This document shows positions 8,426 to 16,415 of a stretch of DNA of 44,880 bases, piece after piece (the first letter of the stretch is position 1; each line of letters starts with the position of its first letter). The notes under the pieces were generated by a model. That model did not search any database. It saw only the letters and a list, made by a program, of their open reading frames with translations, and was not told the DNA's origin. The stretch covers positions 1 to 44,880 of the forward strand of contig CANPWB010000012.1 of assembly GCA_947581925.1 (NCBI GenBank), given 5' to 3'. A program made the translations under genes and the position numbers. Source of the DNA: an uncultured Clostridia bacterium (lineage in GTDB: Bacteria > Bacillota > Clostridia > Christensenellales > CAG-917).

Positions 8426-9900
8426 AACGCATATCCAAACTCTTTATAGCGCTTTTCGCGCTTATAGTGTTGCTCTTGCCCCTGCTTGCGGCTTGCGATC
8501 CCTCGGGAGATGGGACGACGTCCGCGGGCGGCGATACGCTTGTCATCTACAATTGGGAGGACTACATCGACGGCGGCGATCGCGAGATGGGAAGAGCGCC
8601 CATTCTTGACGATTTCGCAAAATATTACGAATCCGTAACGGGCAGAAAGCTCACCGTAACCTACACTACTTTCGACACAAACGAGACAATGCTCACAAAG
8701 GTGCTCAAAAACGACGCTCCCGTCGATCTCATCTGCCCTTCGGAGTACGCCATAGAAAAGCTGTTGACGGCGGGGCGTCTCGAAAATCAAAAAAAACTTT
8801 ACGACGACCTCAAGCCTCAACTTGACGGCTACGGCGTTACTTTTGACGGCATGAGCAGCCTCGGCGAAGGCGACGGAAACATCGAACCCGCCGTCATGAC
8901 CGTCATCAAGTCGCAATTCGGCGCGGTGAAGAGCGGGGACAAGACTTTCGATATGACCGAGTACATGGTGCCCTACATGTGGGGGACGCTCGGCATACTC
9001 TACAACAAAAATGTCATCTCCGAAGAGGAGCTCAAAAAATACGGTTGGGGCGTGCTTTGGAATGAACAAAAAAGCGACGAGCTTGAAAACAAGATACTCA
9101 TGAAGGACTCCGTGCGCGACACCTACGCCGCCGCCCTGTTCTATATGTACGAATACGGCAAACTGCCCGAAAAGTATGCGGACATTTCCTCCGCGCAAGA
9201 CATCATCAACATCACGGACGACGATATGCTTGAGGCCGCCGAGGCGATACTCACCGAGCAGCGCGAACACATCTCCGGCTATGAGGTGGACTTCGGCAAG
9301 GACGACATGCTCAACGAGGTCGTCTATGCCGACTTCGCGTGGAGCGGCGACGCACTGTGGGCGATAGAGGAGAGCTACGACGAGGAGACGGACGACTATT
9401 TCCTCGGCTACTACTGCCCCACCGGCAAAAATCCCGACACGGGCAAACAGCGCTTTTCAAACATCTGGTATGACGGCTGGGTCATTCCCACTACCGTCAA
9501 AAACCCGCTTGCAGCAATGATGTTCATAGACTATATGTGCCGTCCCGAAAGCGCCATCCGCAACTCCATAGAGATAGGCTACACCAGCGCCGTCGCAAAG
9601 GATCTGCTCGCCTCGAACGACGACGTCTGCGCCTACATCGAGGAGCAGGAGTACGACATCGACGAATATTTTGACGACATCGGCCGCTATCCCGAGATAA
9701 ATGAGTATCTCGGCGTTATGCGCGACTTCGGGTCCCGCAACGACGCTTTGGTCAATATGTGGCAGCGCGCAAAAGCCGGCAGCAACGTAAACCTCTCCCT
9801 GCTCATCATAATCGCCGTCATCGTCGGAGTCGTAGCTCTCGCCCTCGCCGCCTACTTCATCGCCCAAGCCCTCAAACTCCGCCCCCGTAAGGTCAGTTAG
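8422..9900 (+). CDS. potD: Polyamine-binding lipoprotein PotD with C-terminal membrane segment
   Basis: A 492-residue substrate-binding lipoprotein. The signal peptide ends in the lipobox LLAAC (Cys25). The mature domain opens with DTLVIYNWEDYID, the characteristic PotD/PotF start, and shows PYMWGTLGILYNK and WYDGWVIPTT later on. It captures spermidine/putrescine outside the cell for PotBC. Two oddities: it is longer than usual (about 350), and residues 459-482 form a clear hydrophobic helix followed by a basic end (LKLRPRKVS). It would therefore be anchored both by lipid and by a C-terminal membrane segment. It is the last gene of the operon; an R4 element starts 7 bases after the stop codon. 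Confidence 0.93.
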   Translation: MKRISKLFIALFALIVLLLPLLAACDPSGDGTTSAGGDTLVIYNWEDYIDGGDREMGRAPILDDFAKYYESVTGRKLTVTYTTFDTNETMLTKVLKNDAPVDLICPSEYAIEKLLTAGRLENQKKLYDDLKPQLDGYGVTFDGMSSLGEGDGNIEPAVMTVIKSQFGAVKSGDKTFDMTEYMVPYMWGTLGILYNKNVISEEELKKYGWGVLWNEQKSDELENKILMKDSVRDTYAAALFYMYEYGKLPEKYADISSAQDIINITDDDMLEAAEAILTEQREHISGYEVDFGKDDMLNEVVYADFAWSGDALWAIEESYDEETDDYFLGYYCPTGKNPDTGKQRFSNIWYDGWVIPTTVKNPLAAMMFIDYMCRPESAIRNSIEIGYTSAVAKDLLASNDDVCAYIEEQEYDIDEYFDDIGRYPEINEYLGVMRDFGSRNDALVNMWQRAKAGSNVNLSLLIIIAVIVGVVALALAAYFIAQALKLRPRKVS

Positions 9901-9906
9901 TTTTTT

Positions 9907-10102
9907 GTGGGGCGCTGCCCCACACCCTGGCAAGGGGTTTCACCCCCTGCACCCCAAGCTAAAAAGCGCGAATGTGGCTCTTTTTAAACCCCACAAAATC
10001 ACTGCGTAATTTTGCGGGGACCACTCCCATCGCCATCATTCGCGCTTTTTGGATTGTGTGTATGGTACAAACTCCAGCGTGAGAGCTTGATATTGACGGA
10101 CG
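9907..10102 (+). repeat. R4 element, copy C, loop carries R2
   Basis: It starts with GTGGGGC...GCCCCAC 7 bases after the potD stop codon. The central stem AAAGCGCGAATG...CATTCGCGCTTT is interrupted at its loop by an R2 half-palindrome (about 9990-10022). The tail runs to GATATTGACGGACG (ends 10102). Confidence 0.85.
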
Positions 10103-10340
10103 TATTATCTGAGTGGTTAACGTCACCTTAGTCTGAGCGTCATCGGGGTCCCCATAGAAATGAGCGAAGCGAATTTTATGGGGTATTTGATCGGGGTTCC
10201 CGCAAAATTGCGTAGCGATTTTATGGGGTATAACAGGGGGATGTTTCGACAGGCTCAGCATGACACGTTATATATATTGTCATTTCGAGCGTAGTCGAGA
10301 AATCCCTCAGTTTTATAGTAAAATCTCGGACAAAGCGCCA
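10103..10340. repeat. Repeat mosaic with tandem R2 and facing R1 pair
   Basis: Two R2 hairpins stand in tandem at 10145-10185 and 10193-10230. They are followed by R1 at 10236-10265 (ATGTT/AGCAT, one G-U pair) and R1 at 10278-10306 (ATTTC/GAAAT). R7 linkers flank them. No gene is seen. Confidence 0.8.
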
Positions 10341-10758
10341 CGTTAATATCAAGCTATCACGCAGGAGTTTTGGACATTGCAGACAAACCAAAACGCGCGA
10401 ACTAGTGACAAAAAAAAGCGGGCGGAGCCCGCGTCCCCCAAGCGCAAAAAATAGCGAGATATGAGCATTATTTAGTTGGAGTTTTGTATAACTTTTATTG
10501 CGAATTGCGAAGCGTTAATTTTATTTATTATTAACGAAATGTGTGTCCGAGCTATATCGGGGTCCCCATAAAATTGCGTAGCGATTTTATGGGGTAATTA
10601 AGCGGAGCAGCGCGGCATTTGCGGTGAGCCCTTATAGACCTTGCTCCGCAAGGGTCGCGGGCTCTGAGCAAATGCAAGCAGTTCGCGCGTTTTTAGCTTG
10701 GGATGCAGGGGACGAAGTCCCTTGCCGAGGGTGCGGGGCGCGCAGCCCTGCATAGGGC
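10341..10758 (-). repeat. R4 element, copy D, split by R5 (3' of ABC exporter)
   Basis: Minus orientation. The gene-proximal hairpins (GCGGGGC...GCCCTGC, AAGGGAC/GTCCCCT) begin 13 bases after the exporter stop codon. The central stem GTTCGCGCG (10681-10689) / CGCGCGAAC (10394-10402) is opened by the 271-bp R5 element. The tail ends at about 10341. Confidence 0.85.
10410..10680 (-). ncRNA. R5 element, copy 1: candidate structured RNA
   Basis: On the minus strand it starts with GCATTTGC, which pairs perfectly with GCAAATGC about 55 bases later. This pair encloses GAGCCC/GGGCTC and ACC-TTGC/GCAA-GGT stems. An R2 hairpin, a GTTAAT...ATTAAC hairpin and a conserved single-stranded stretch follow. 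The element ends in GCGGGC-TCC-GCCCGC plus eight T's, a textbook intrinsic terminator. A second copy lies at 32179-32447. It has no reading frame of note. Whether it is transcribed is unknown; I found no convincing promoter inside it. Confidence 0.55.
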
Positions 10759-10770
10759 GCTGAACAAAAT

Positions 10771-13431
10771 TCAATCCTTTTTGCGCAGTATCTGCATGGG
10801 TTTTATGCGACTTAGCTTGATGAGCGGGATCACGACGGAAAGCATCGTTATAGCTACTACTGCGGCGAGAGAGATCGCCATCATAGCGCCGTTAAAGCGT
10901 ATCAATACCATATTACGGAAGGAACCGTTGTGCATAAACGAGGCGAGGCCCGCCGTAACAAGTCCGTTGACCACGGTTATCAAACCTGCCTGCCCTATCA
11001 CGGTGACGAGGCACACGACCACGCCTGCAAAAAGCATTTGCAAAAGGAATATGCCAGCAACGCTCGAGGAGCCTGCGCCGAGGGACCTCATGACGCCGAT
11101 CTCATGGACGCGGCTGCGCACGCTTCTGAAGGCAAATGCAATGAGCATGACAAGGCCCACGCCGAGCAGGATGAGCGAGAGCGCCAAAAACAGATCCGAG
11201 TACACCTTCATCACTCTTGCGACGAGCAACAGGTCGGAATACACACCCGCGTTCGGCACATAGCCGAGAGATGAGGCGCCGTCAAGCACGTTCTCTATGC
11301 CCGTCGTGGAGTCGAAGACAAGCGAATAGGCAAATACGTCCCTTTCGCGCAAATAGTCGAAATCGTCGTCGCTAATATACATATATCCGTACTCGCCCCA
11401 GGTCGCCGTGACGGTGAGAGTGAGCGTTGAGATGGGCGTTTGCTTGAAGATGTCCGAAGGCTCGTAGTCCACTATGGTGATAGTTTTTTGCTCAAACTCC
11501 GAATCGTCCTCGCTTGTGATGTGCGTGCCGAAAAGTTGATTGTAGAAATTGCGAGACAGATACGCCTCGCCCTTGTTGAGTTTTGGCGTACCGTTTTCCT
11601 TGCTGCCCGCAAGCGTTGCGCCGCCGTTAAAACTGCTCATAAGCAGTGTACCATTTGCGCCGCCACCCTCGAAAATGTTCGCGTTGAAAATGTATGCCAC
11701 GTTGCGCACCTCATTCGGAGACTTCCTTGTAGCCTTGATGTAATCCTCGTTTATTGAATACGCGATGTTCAGCCTCGTCTGCGCGTCCGTCAAAAACGCG
11801 GCGTATTCGTCGGAAGTCGCAAGCGTAGTCTTGTCCCTCTCGGACAGCAGCCCGTCCTTGAACAAGTCGTTGTACATATCAAAAAGTTTTGCGTGCCTCT
11901 GTTTGTAATCCGTCTTTATGACCGCGTTTATATAATACTTGTAAGAGTATTGATGCTTGTCTATGCCCAGCAGTGCGCCATAACCGTCCGCCGTGACGAG
12001 AGTGGGATTCGCCTTCAACATACTGTCCGCAAAGTAGTCCGTGATTATGATGCCATACGGCTCGGCGTCAAGCGCGCCTGCGAGCACCTCTATCTCGCCG
12101 AACTGCTTTTTCAAATAGTCCGTATTCGTGACGAGCACCCCGAGCGTCTCATCCGCATATATAGTGCCGTACAGCTTGTCCTGCCTCTTCATCTCTCCCT
12201 TGAGAATGCCGCTGTAGAGCTCGCCTCCGTTTGAGACAGCCATATTGTACAGCTTGAAAATATTTCCGTCATAGCCCAACTCTCTGAAGGCGTCCTCGTC
12301 GCCGTCCTGCACGCGGTAAATCTTGTTGAGAGCGATGCTTTCCAAAGCGCCGGGTGCGGTCATATCCTTTTGCAATATCGTGATCCCGTTGGTATTTACG
12401 GCATTGTCGCTGAAAATTGCGTTGCCGTCAAACATATACATCTCGAGGCAGACCGCAAACATCATGACGGTGAGCGCCGTAACAAGCACCGCTACGATGA
12501 GGGACGGCACGCTCAAAAATCTAAAACCAAGCCTAGCAGTACCTTTAAAGGACATATGCGGTTTTTTTGCATATGCGGCAAGGTTACCCTTCTTTATTGA
12601 GTGCGTAGTGGGAAGCGTAGGCTCAAAGCGTTCGCGACATCTCGTTATTATGGCGTCTCCGCGCTTTACAGCGTCGTTGACAAGCCTTAGCTGCTCGTCG
12701 TCCAACCTACCGTCGGGAAGAGTGATGACATCGCCCTCTATCAGAGGCTGCGCCTCGCCGTCCACTCGCGTGACGTCGCGTACAATTCTGCCCTCGCCAA
12801 GCTCGATTATCCTGTCCGCATACGTATTCGCCGCGTCCATGCTGTGGGACACTACGACTACTAGCCTGTCCTTTGAAAGTTCCTTCAAGAGGTCGAGTAT
12901 CTGCTTTGACGTCACGGTGTCCAAATTGCCCGTAGGCTCGTCCGCTAGTATGAGGCGCGGATCTTTGATTATTGCCCTCGCAATGGCGACGCGCTGTTGT
13001 TGTCCGCCGCTCATCTCTGCGGGATAGCGCTTTTCAAAGCCTTCAAGCCCTACTTTCCGAAGCGTATCGCTCACGCGAGCGTCATCCGCCTCCCCCTTGA
13101 GGTCGAGCGCAAACCCGACGTTTTGCGCAACAGTGAGCTTGTCTATCAAATGGAAATCCTGAAATACAAATCCGAGGTATCCCGCCCTATAGCCGTCAAA
13201 GCTCCTCTCGCTTTTCATCTCGGAAAATTCCAATCCATCCACGGATATATCGCCCGAAGTTGCCTCGTCCAGCCCGCCGAGCAGATTGAGTAGCGTGGAC
13301 TTTCCGCTTCCGCTCTTACCCACGATAAAGACCATGCCCGCGTCGGAAAGAGTAAAACTCACGTTGTCCAGCGCGACGACGCTCAACTTTTTGTCTTTAT
13401 AGATCTTTGTCAAGTTGTGAACGGTTATCAT
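10771..13431 (-). CDS. MacB-like ABC exporter, ATPase and FtsX permease in one chain
   Basis: An 886-residue fusion. The N-terminal ATPase (about 1-225) has Walker A GKSGSGKST, signature MSGGQQQRVAIARAI, Walker B LILADEPTGNLD and a VVSHS switch. A linker leads to the first membrane helix (about 315-335), a large extracytoplasmic domain of about 400 residues, then three C-terminal helices of the FtsX/MacB permease domain with VHEIGVMRSLGAGSSSV. Such proteins move peptides or lipoproteins, or transmit mechanical signals, rather than spanning as a channel. The substrate is unknown and no accessory gene is adjacent. The ATG at 13431 is preferred. A TTG at 13467 is really the -35 box. No Shine-Dalgarno is present, so the mRNA looks leaderless. 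Confidence 0.88.
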   Translation of the reverse strand: MITVHNLTKIYKDKKLSVVALDNVSFTLSDAGMVFIVGKSGSGKSTLLNLLGGLDEATSGDISVDGLEFSEMKSERSFDGYRAGYLGFVFQDFHLIDKLTVAQNVGFALDLKGEADDARVSDTLRKVGLEGFEKRYPAEMSGGQQQRVAIARAIIKDPRLILADEPTGNLDTVTSKQILDLLKELSKDRLVVVVSHSMDAANTYADRIIELGEGRIVRDVTRVDGEAQPLIEGDVITLPDGRLDDEQLRLVNDAVKRGDAIITRCRERFEPTLPTTHSIKKGNLAAYAKKPHMSFKGTARLGFRFLSVPSLIVAVLVTALTVMMFAVCLEMYMFDGNAIFSDNAVNTNGITILQKDMTAPGALESIALNKIYRVQDGDEDAFRELGYDGNIFKLYNMAVSNGGELYSGILKGEMKRQDKLYGTIYADETLGVLVTNTDYLKKQFGEIEVLAGALDAEPYGIIITDYFADSMLKANPTLVTADGYGALLGIDKHQYSYKYYINAVIKTDYKQRHAKLFDMYNDLFKDGLLSERDKTTLATSDEYAAFLTDAQTRLNIAYSINEDYIKATRKSPNEVRNVAYIFNANIFEGGGANGTLLMSSFNGGATLAGSKENGTPKLNKGEAYLSRNFYNQLFGTHITSEDDSEFEQKTITIVDYEPSDIFKQTPISTLTLTVTATWGEYGYMYISDDDFDYLRERDVFAYSLVFDSTTGIENVLDGASSLGYVPNAGVYSDLLLVARVMKVYSDLFLALSLILLGVGLVMLIAFAFRSVRSRVHEIGVMRSLGAGSSSVAGIFLLQMLFAGVVVCLVTVIGQAGLITVVNGLVTAGLASFMHNGSFRNMVLIRFNGAMMAISLAAVVAITMLSVVIPLIKLSRIKPMQILRKKD

Positions 13432-13438
13432 ACAGAAA

Positions 13439-13467
13439 ATTTTATATTTCAAAACGCAAACTGTCAA
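13439..13467 (-). promoter_or_regulatory. Leaderless promoter of the ABC exporter
   Basis: On the minus strand, TTGACA (13467-13462), 17 bases, TAAAAT (13444-13439). Only 7 bases separate the -10 box from the ATG at 13431, so transcription would start at or one base before the start codon. Confidence 0.75.
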
Positions 13468-13494
13468 GTGCGAACTCGCATTTGCGCGTTATAT

Positions 13495-13523
13495 TTGACA
13501 ATCGCAGCGAAAAAGATTATGCT
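13495..13523 (+). promoter_or_regulatory. yhbY promoter
   Basis: TTGACA (13495-13500), 17 bases, TATGCT (13518-13523). It is divergent from the ABC exporter promoter, 28 bases away. It leaves a leader of about 108 bases that can fold into a closed domain. Confidence 0.7.
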
Positions 13524-13547
13524 GTATGTGAAAATATTTGAAATTGC

Positions 13548-13626
13548 GATCTGATGTCTACCGGCACAAAAAGCCACGCATCGAGATACAATGTCTTTAT
13601 GCGCAAGCATTCTTTAACATCAGATC
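13548..13626 (+). promoter_or_regulatory. Structured 5' leader of yhbY
   Basis: GATCTGATGT (13548-13557) pairs perfectly with ACATCAGATC (13617-13626). The enclosed 59 bases contain a GGC/GCC hairpin and a GCAT...ATGC stem, giving a possible three-way junction. The closing strand ends directly before the GAGGAG Shine-Dalgarno, so folding could control access. I recognise no known riboswitch consensus. Autoregulation by the RNA-binding YhbY product is one idea. Confidence 0.5.
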
Positions 13627-13638
13627 CGAGGAGAAATT

Positions 13639-13932
13639 ATGCTCACGAGCTCTCAGCGCGCCCGCCTGCGCGGCATGGCGCAAAATCTGACTCCCATATT
13701 TCACGTCGGCAAAAACGGCATGAATGAAAATTTCGTACGCGACATATCCACCGCCCTCGACGCACACGAGCTGATAAAGATATCCGTGCTCAAAAACGCG
13801 GACGTCTCGGCAAAGGACGCCATGGAGGAGCTGTGCTCTCTTACGGGTGCAGAGCCCGTGGGCGCGATAGGCAGCAAATTTGTCATATACCGCTACTCCG
13901 CTAAGGAAGGCGTGGAGCACATCGCCCTTTAA
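13639..13932 (+). CDS. yhbY: YhbY-family RNA-binding protein (CRM domain)
   Basis: A 97-residue single CRM (CRS1-YhbY) domain, the normal length. The hallmark N-terminus RARLRGMAQNLTPIFHVGKN is followed by a GAIGSKFVIYRYS strand near the end. In other bacteria YhbY binds pre-50S ribosomal particles and takes part in large-subunit assembly. A GAGGAG Shine-Dalgarno precedes the ATG. Its usual clostridial neighbours (nadD and others) are absent. The mRNA leader can form a long-range stem that ends at the ribosome-binding site. Confidence 0.93.
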   Translation: MLTSSQRARLRGMAQNLTPIFHVGKNGMNENFVRDISTALDAHELIKISVLKNADVSAKDAMEELCSLTGAEPVGAIGSKFVIYRYSAKEGVEHIAL

Positions 13933-14156
13933 AAGCGCTAAATGCGCGGCGCGCTCCGTTTTGCGCCTCTATCGCCGTCAAAACTTACGATATATATGCG
14001 ATTTTTCAAGCGACGGCAATGCGCCGCCTAAAAATGCGCAAAATTTCGTAAGCCGCAAACAAGGCGCAATAGGCGCGGAATTTACACGGCGAATACACCG
14101 CTACAGTCGGCAAAACTCACTACGTATGCACGATTTTACATTTGAGAGGACTAAAA

Positions 14157-14339
14157 ATGGACTATGAAAAAAAGCGTTTGACCCCCGTCGTCGAAAAAGA
14201 AACGTCCGAGACGGATACCGCGGCAAGAAAGAAGGCCCGCGAGGATATTAAACGGGCAAGACAGGAAACGGCGCGCTACAAACAAAAATATTTCGAGCTT
14301 TACGACGACGTGAAGATCTCCCACCGCGAGGATTGGTGA
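14157..14339 (+). CDS. Small charged protein of unknown function
   Basis: A 60-residue, highly charged, probably helical protein (AARKKAREDIKRARQETARY forms the middle). I do not recognise a family. The ATG at 14157 has GAGAGG 6-11 bases upstream; an earlier in-frame start at 14142 lacks one. It lies 224 bases after yhbY, and an R4 element begins 20 bases after its stop codon, as for other real genes here. The gap to yhbY shows only loose inverted repeats such as CTTACGA/TCGTAAG (13985-13991, 14046-14052). Confidence 0.55.
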   Translation: MDYEKKRLTPVVEKETSETDTAARKKAREDIKRARQETARYKQKYFELYDDVKISHREDW

Positions 14340-14358
14340 GCCCACGTCCCGTTTATTT

Positions 14359-14513
14359 GCGGGGTTCCACCCCACTCCCTGGCAAAGGGCACTTTGCCCT
14401 TTGGGTCCCAAGCTAAAAACGCGCGAACGTCGTGACTTTTCGTCACTAGTTCGCGCATTTTTGACTGTGTGTATGGTACTAACTCCCGCGTGAGAGCTTG
14501 ATATTGACGAACG
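14359..14513 (+). repeat. R4 element, copy E (3' of small ORF)
   Basis: It opens with GCGGGGTTCCACCCC, then an AAAGGGC/GCCCTTT hairpin and AAGCTAAAAACGCGCGAAC. The stem closes with GTTCGCGC, and the apical stem is GTGAC/GTCAC. The tail ends TTGATATTGACGAACG. The outermost tail base pairs are slightly degenerate. Confidence 0.85.
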
Positions 14514-14880
14514 CATAGTCCAAGAGTTTTATTAAAAAACCGGGGGATTTTTCACTATATCCCACAAAAATACGCAGTTTTTTTGGGAACCCCATATCGC
14601 TCGGACAGGGGGATTTCTCGACTTCGCTTTGCTCCGCTCGAAATGACACCGTTATTTTCTTGTCATTCCGAACAATAAGGGGTCCCCGCAAAAATATATT
14701 GTGTTTTTGTGGGGTAAAATTGGGGTCCCCAAAATAATTACGAATTGATTTTTTTGGGGTAAATCGTCGAGAAATCCCCTTGTCCTAGTTGTCATTTCGA
14801 GCGCAGTCGAGAAATCCCCCTGTCCGAGCACACTTATACACGGACTATGCCGTGTCCGAGCGTTTAACGTTCACTCTGTC
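14514..14880. repeat. Repeat mosaic; R1 holding two tandem R2
   Basis: R2 lies at 14559-14594 and R1 at 14608-14647. A third R1 (14660-14779) has its loop filled by two R2 hairpins (14679-14716 and 14722-14761), followed by R1 at 14790-14820 and R7 linkers to 14880. No gene is seen before the trkA promoter. Confidence 0.8.
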
Positions 14881-14966
14881 CGAGCTTATCGCAAAACTTC
14901 GGCAGAGGTCAATGTGCAAAGCTTTTTGGCATTTTATGATATTTTGGCGTTTTTGATCGTTTTTTA

Positions 14967-14995
14967 TTGTACAAATAGAGAAAGGGTGATATAAT
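14967..14995 (+). promoter_or_regulatory. trkA-trkH promoter
   Basis: TTGTAC (14967-14972), 17 bases, TATAAT (14990-14995), giving a leader of about 60 bases. The -35 box is weak (3/6). Confidence 0.6.
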
Positions 14996-15061
14996 GCTTT
15001 GGTATAGTCGCGTGACAAAATACTAAATATACGCAATAGTAATAAAAGTTCTAGGGGAAAC

Positions 15062-16414
15062 ATGGACATTATCATTGTAGGATTGGGCGCGGTCGGCGAC
15101 GCGATAATGGAGGAGCTTTCACACGAGGGGCACAACATCGTGGTCGTGGACATCGACTCGCAGAAGGTTGAGGACGCCGTAAACGAATACGACGTCAAGG
15201 GCGTCATCGGCAACGGCGCAAGCTCGGACGTGCTTAAAGAGGCAAACGTGCACTCGGCGGATCTGCTTATCGCGGCGACATCCGACGACGAGCTGAACAT
15301 ACTCTGCTGCATAATCTCAAACAAGCTTGGCGCGAAAAAGACGATAGCGCGCGCCTCCAAGCCCGAATATCTGGAGCTGTTCAAGGCGGACGGCGACCTC
15401 GGGCTGAATCTTATGGTCAACCCGCAATATGAGGCGGCAATGGAGATATGCCGCATGTTGCGCTTCCCTTCCGCCATCAAGGTCAACGAATTCAGCGAAG
15501 GCAAAGTGGAGCTTGTGGAGTTTCGCGTACCCAAAGACTCCCCGCTTCAAGGGCTTTCCCTCAAAAATCTCGGCAAAAATTTCAAAGCTAAGGTGCTCAT
15601 ATGCGCGGCGCAGCGCGGCGGCAGACCCGTGATCCCGACAGGCGATTTCGTGATTGCGCCCGAGGACAGGCTGTTTCTCACGGCTACGCAAAAGAACATC
15701 TCCGCCTTCTTCAAGCAGCTGGGCTGGAACAAGCCGTCCAAGTCGGTCATGGTCGTAGGCGCGTCCACGACTGCGTACTATCTATGCGAGGCGCTTGAGG
15801 AGCTCGGCATCCATGTCAAACTGATAGAGCGCACACGCGAAAAGTGCGTAGCATTCTCCGAAAAACTCAAAAAGACGGACGTCATATGCGGCGACGGCAC
15901 GGATCACGAGATATTGATAGACGAGGGCATCACCTACACCGACGCGTTTGTCGCGCTTGGAAATATGGACGAGCAAAATATCATAATGAGTATGTTTGCA
16001 AACTCCATGGGCGTGCCCAAAGTCATCACAAAAATAGACCAACTCAGCTATTACGACATGCTGCAAAAGAGCGGCATTTACTCCGCCGTATCCACAAAGA
16101 CGTCCACCGCGGACGAGATAATCCGCTTCGTCCGCCTTACGGAGAGCAAGGAGTCTGCGTCGGTCAAGCGCATATTCCACATAATAGACGACTCGACTGA
16201 GATACTTGAATTCGAGGCTACGGAGAGCTTTGCGCGTTTTGACGTGCCCATACAGGATCTGCGCCTCAAAAAGCAATTGCTTGTGGCGGGCATAATCCGC
16301 GACGGGGAGCTCATCACCCCCTCGGGACAGGACGTCATCAAGCTGCACGACAATGTCATTATAGTCACGCTGGAGCAGGGACTTGCCTCGCTCGGCGACA
16401 TTTTGAACGATTGA
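15062..16414 (+). CDS. trkA: Trk potassium-uptake regulatory subunit TrkA
   Basis: A 450-residue cytoplasmic protein with two RCK modules, the normal double TrkA form. The first Rossmann fold begins MDIIIVGLGAVGDAIMEEL with VVDID after it (NAD(H)-binding). The second begins near residue 228 at SVMVVGASTTAYYLCEAL. Each is followed by a TrkA-C domain (FRVPKDSPLQGLSLKNLG in the first). It gates the TrkH channel in response to nucleotides. The start has AGGGGAAAC upstream. trkH begins one base after its stop codon, so the two are co-translated. Confidence 0.95.
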   Translation: MDIIIVGLGAVGDAIMEELSHEGHNIVVVDIDSQKVEDAVNEYDVKGVIGNGASSDVLKEANVHSADLLIAATSDDELNILCCIISNKLGAKKTIARASKPEYLELFKADGDLGLNLMVNPQYEAAMEICRMLRFPSAIKVNEFSEGKVELVEFRVPKDSPLQGLSLKNLGKNFKAKVLICAAQRGGRPVIPTGDFVIAPEDRLFLTATQKNISAFFKQLGWNKPSKSVMVVGASTTAYYLCEALEELGIHVKLIERTREKCVAFSEKLKKTDVICGDGTDHEILIDEGITYTDAFVALGNMDEQNIIMSMFANSMGVPKVITKIDQLSYYDMLQKSGIYSAVSTKTSTADEIIRFVRLTESKESASVKRIFHIIDDSTEILEFEATESFARFDVPIQDLRLKKQLLVAGIIRDGELITPSGQDVIKLHDNVIIVTLEQGLASLGDILND

Positions 16415-16415
16415 T

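Noticed and set aside
10341-10758. Insertion sequence
   Set aside because: No transposase frame, no terminal inverted repeats with target duplication; the parts are R4 and R5 repeats also found elsewhere.
13432-13467. TTG start for the ABC exporter
   Set aside because: The TTGACA there is the -35 box, correctly spaced from TAAAAT; the ATPase fold begins at the ATG at 13431.
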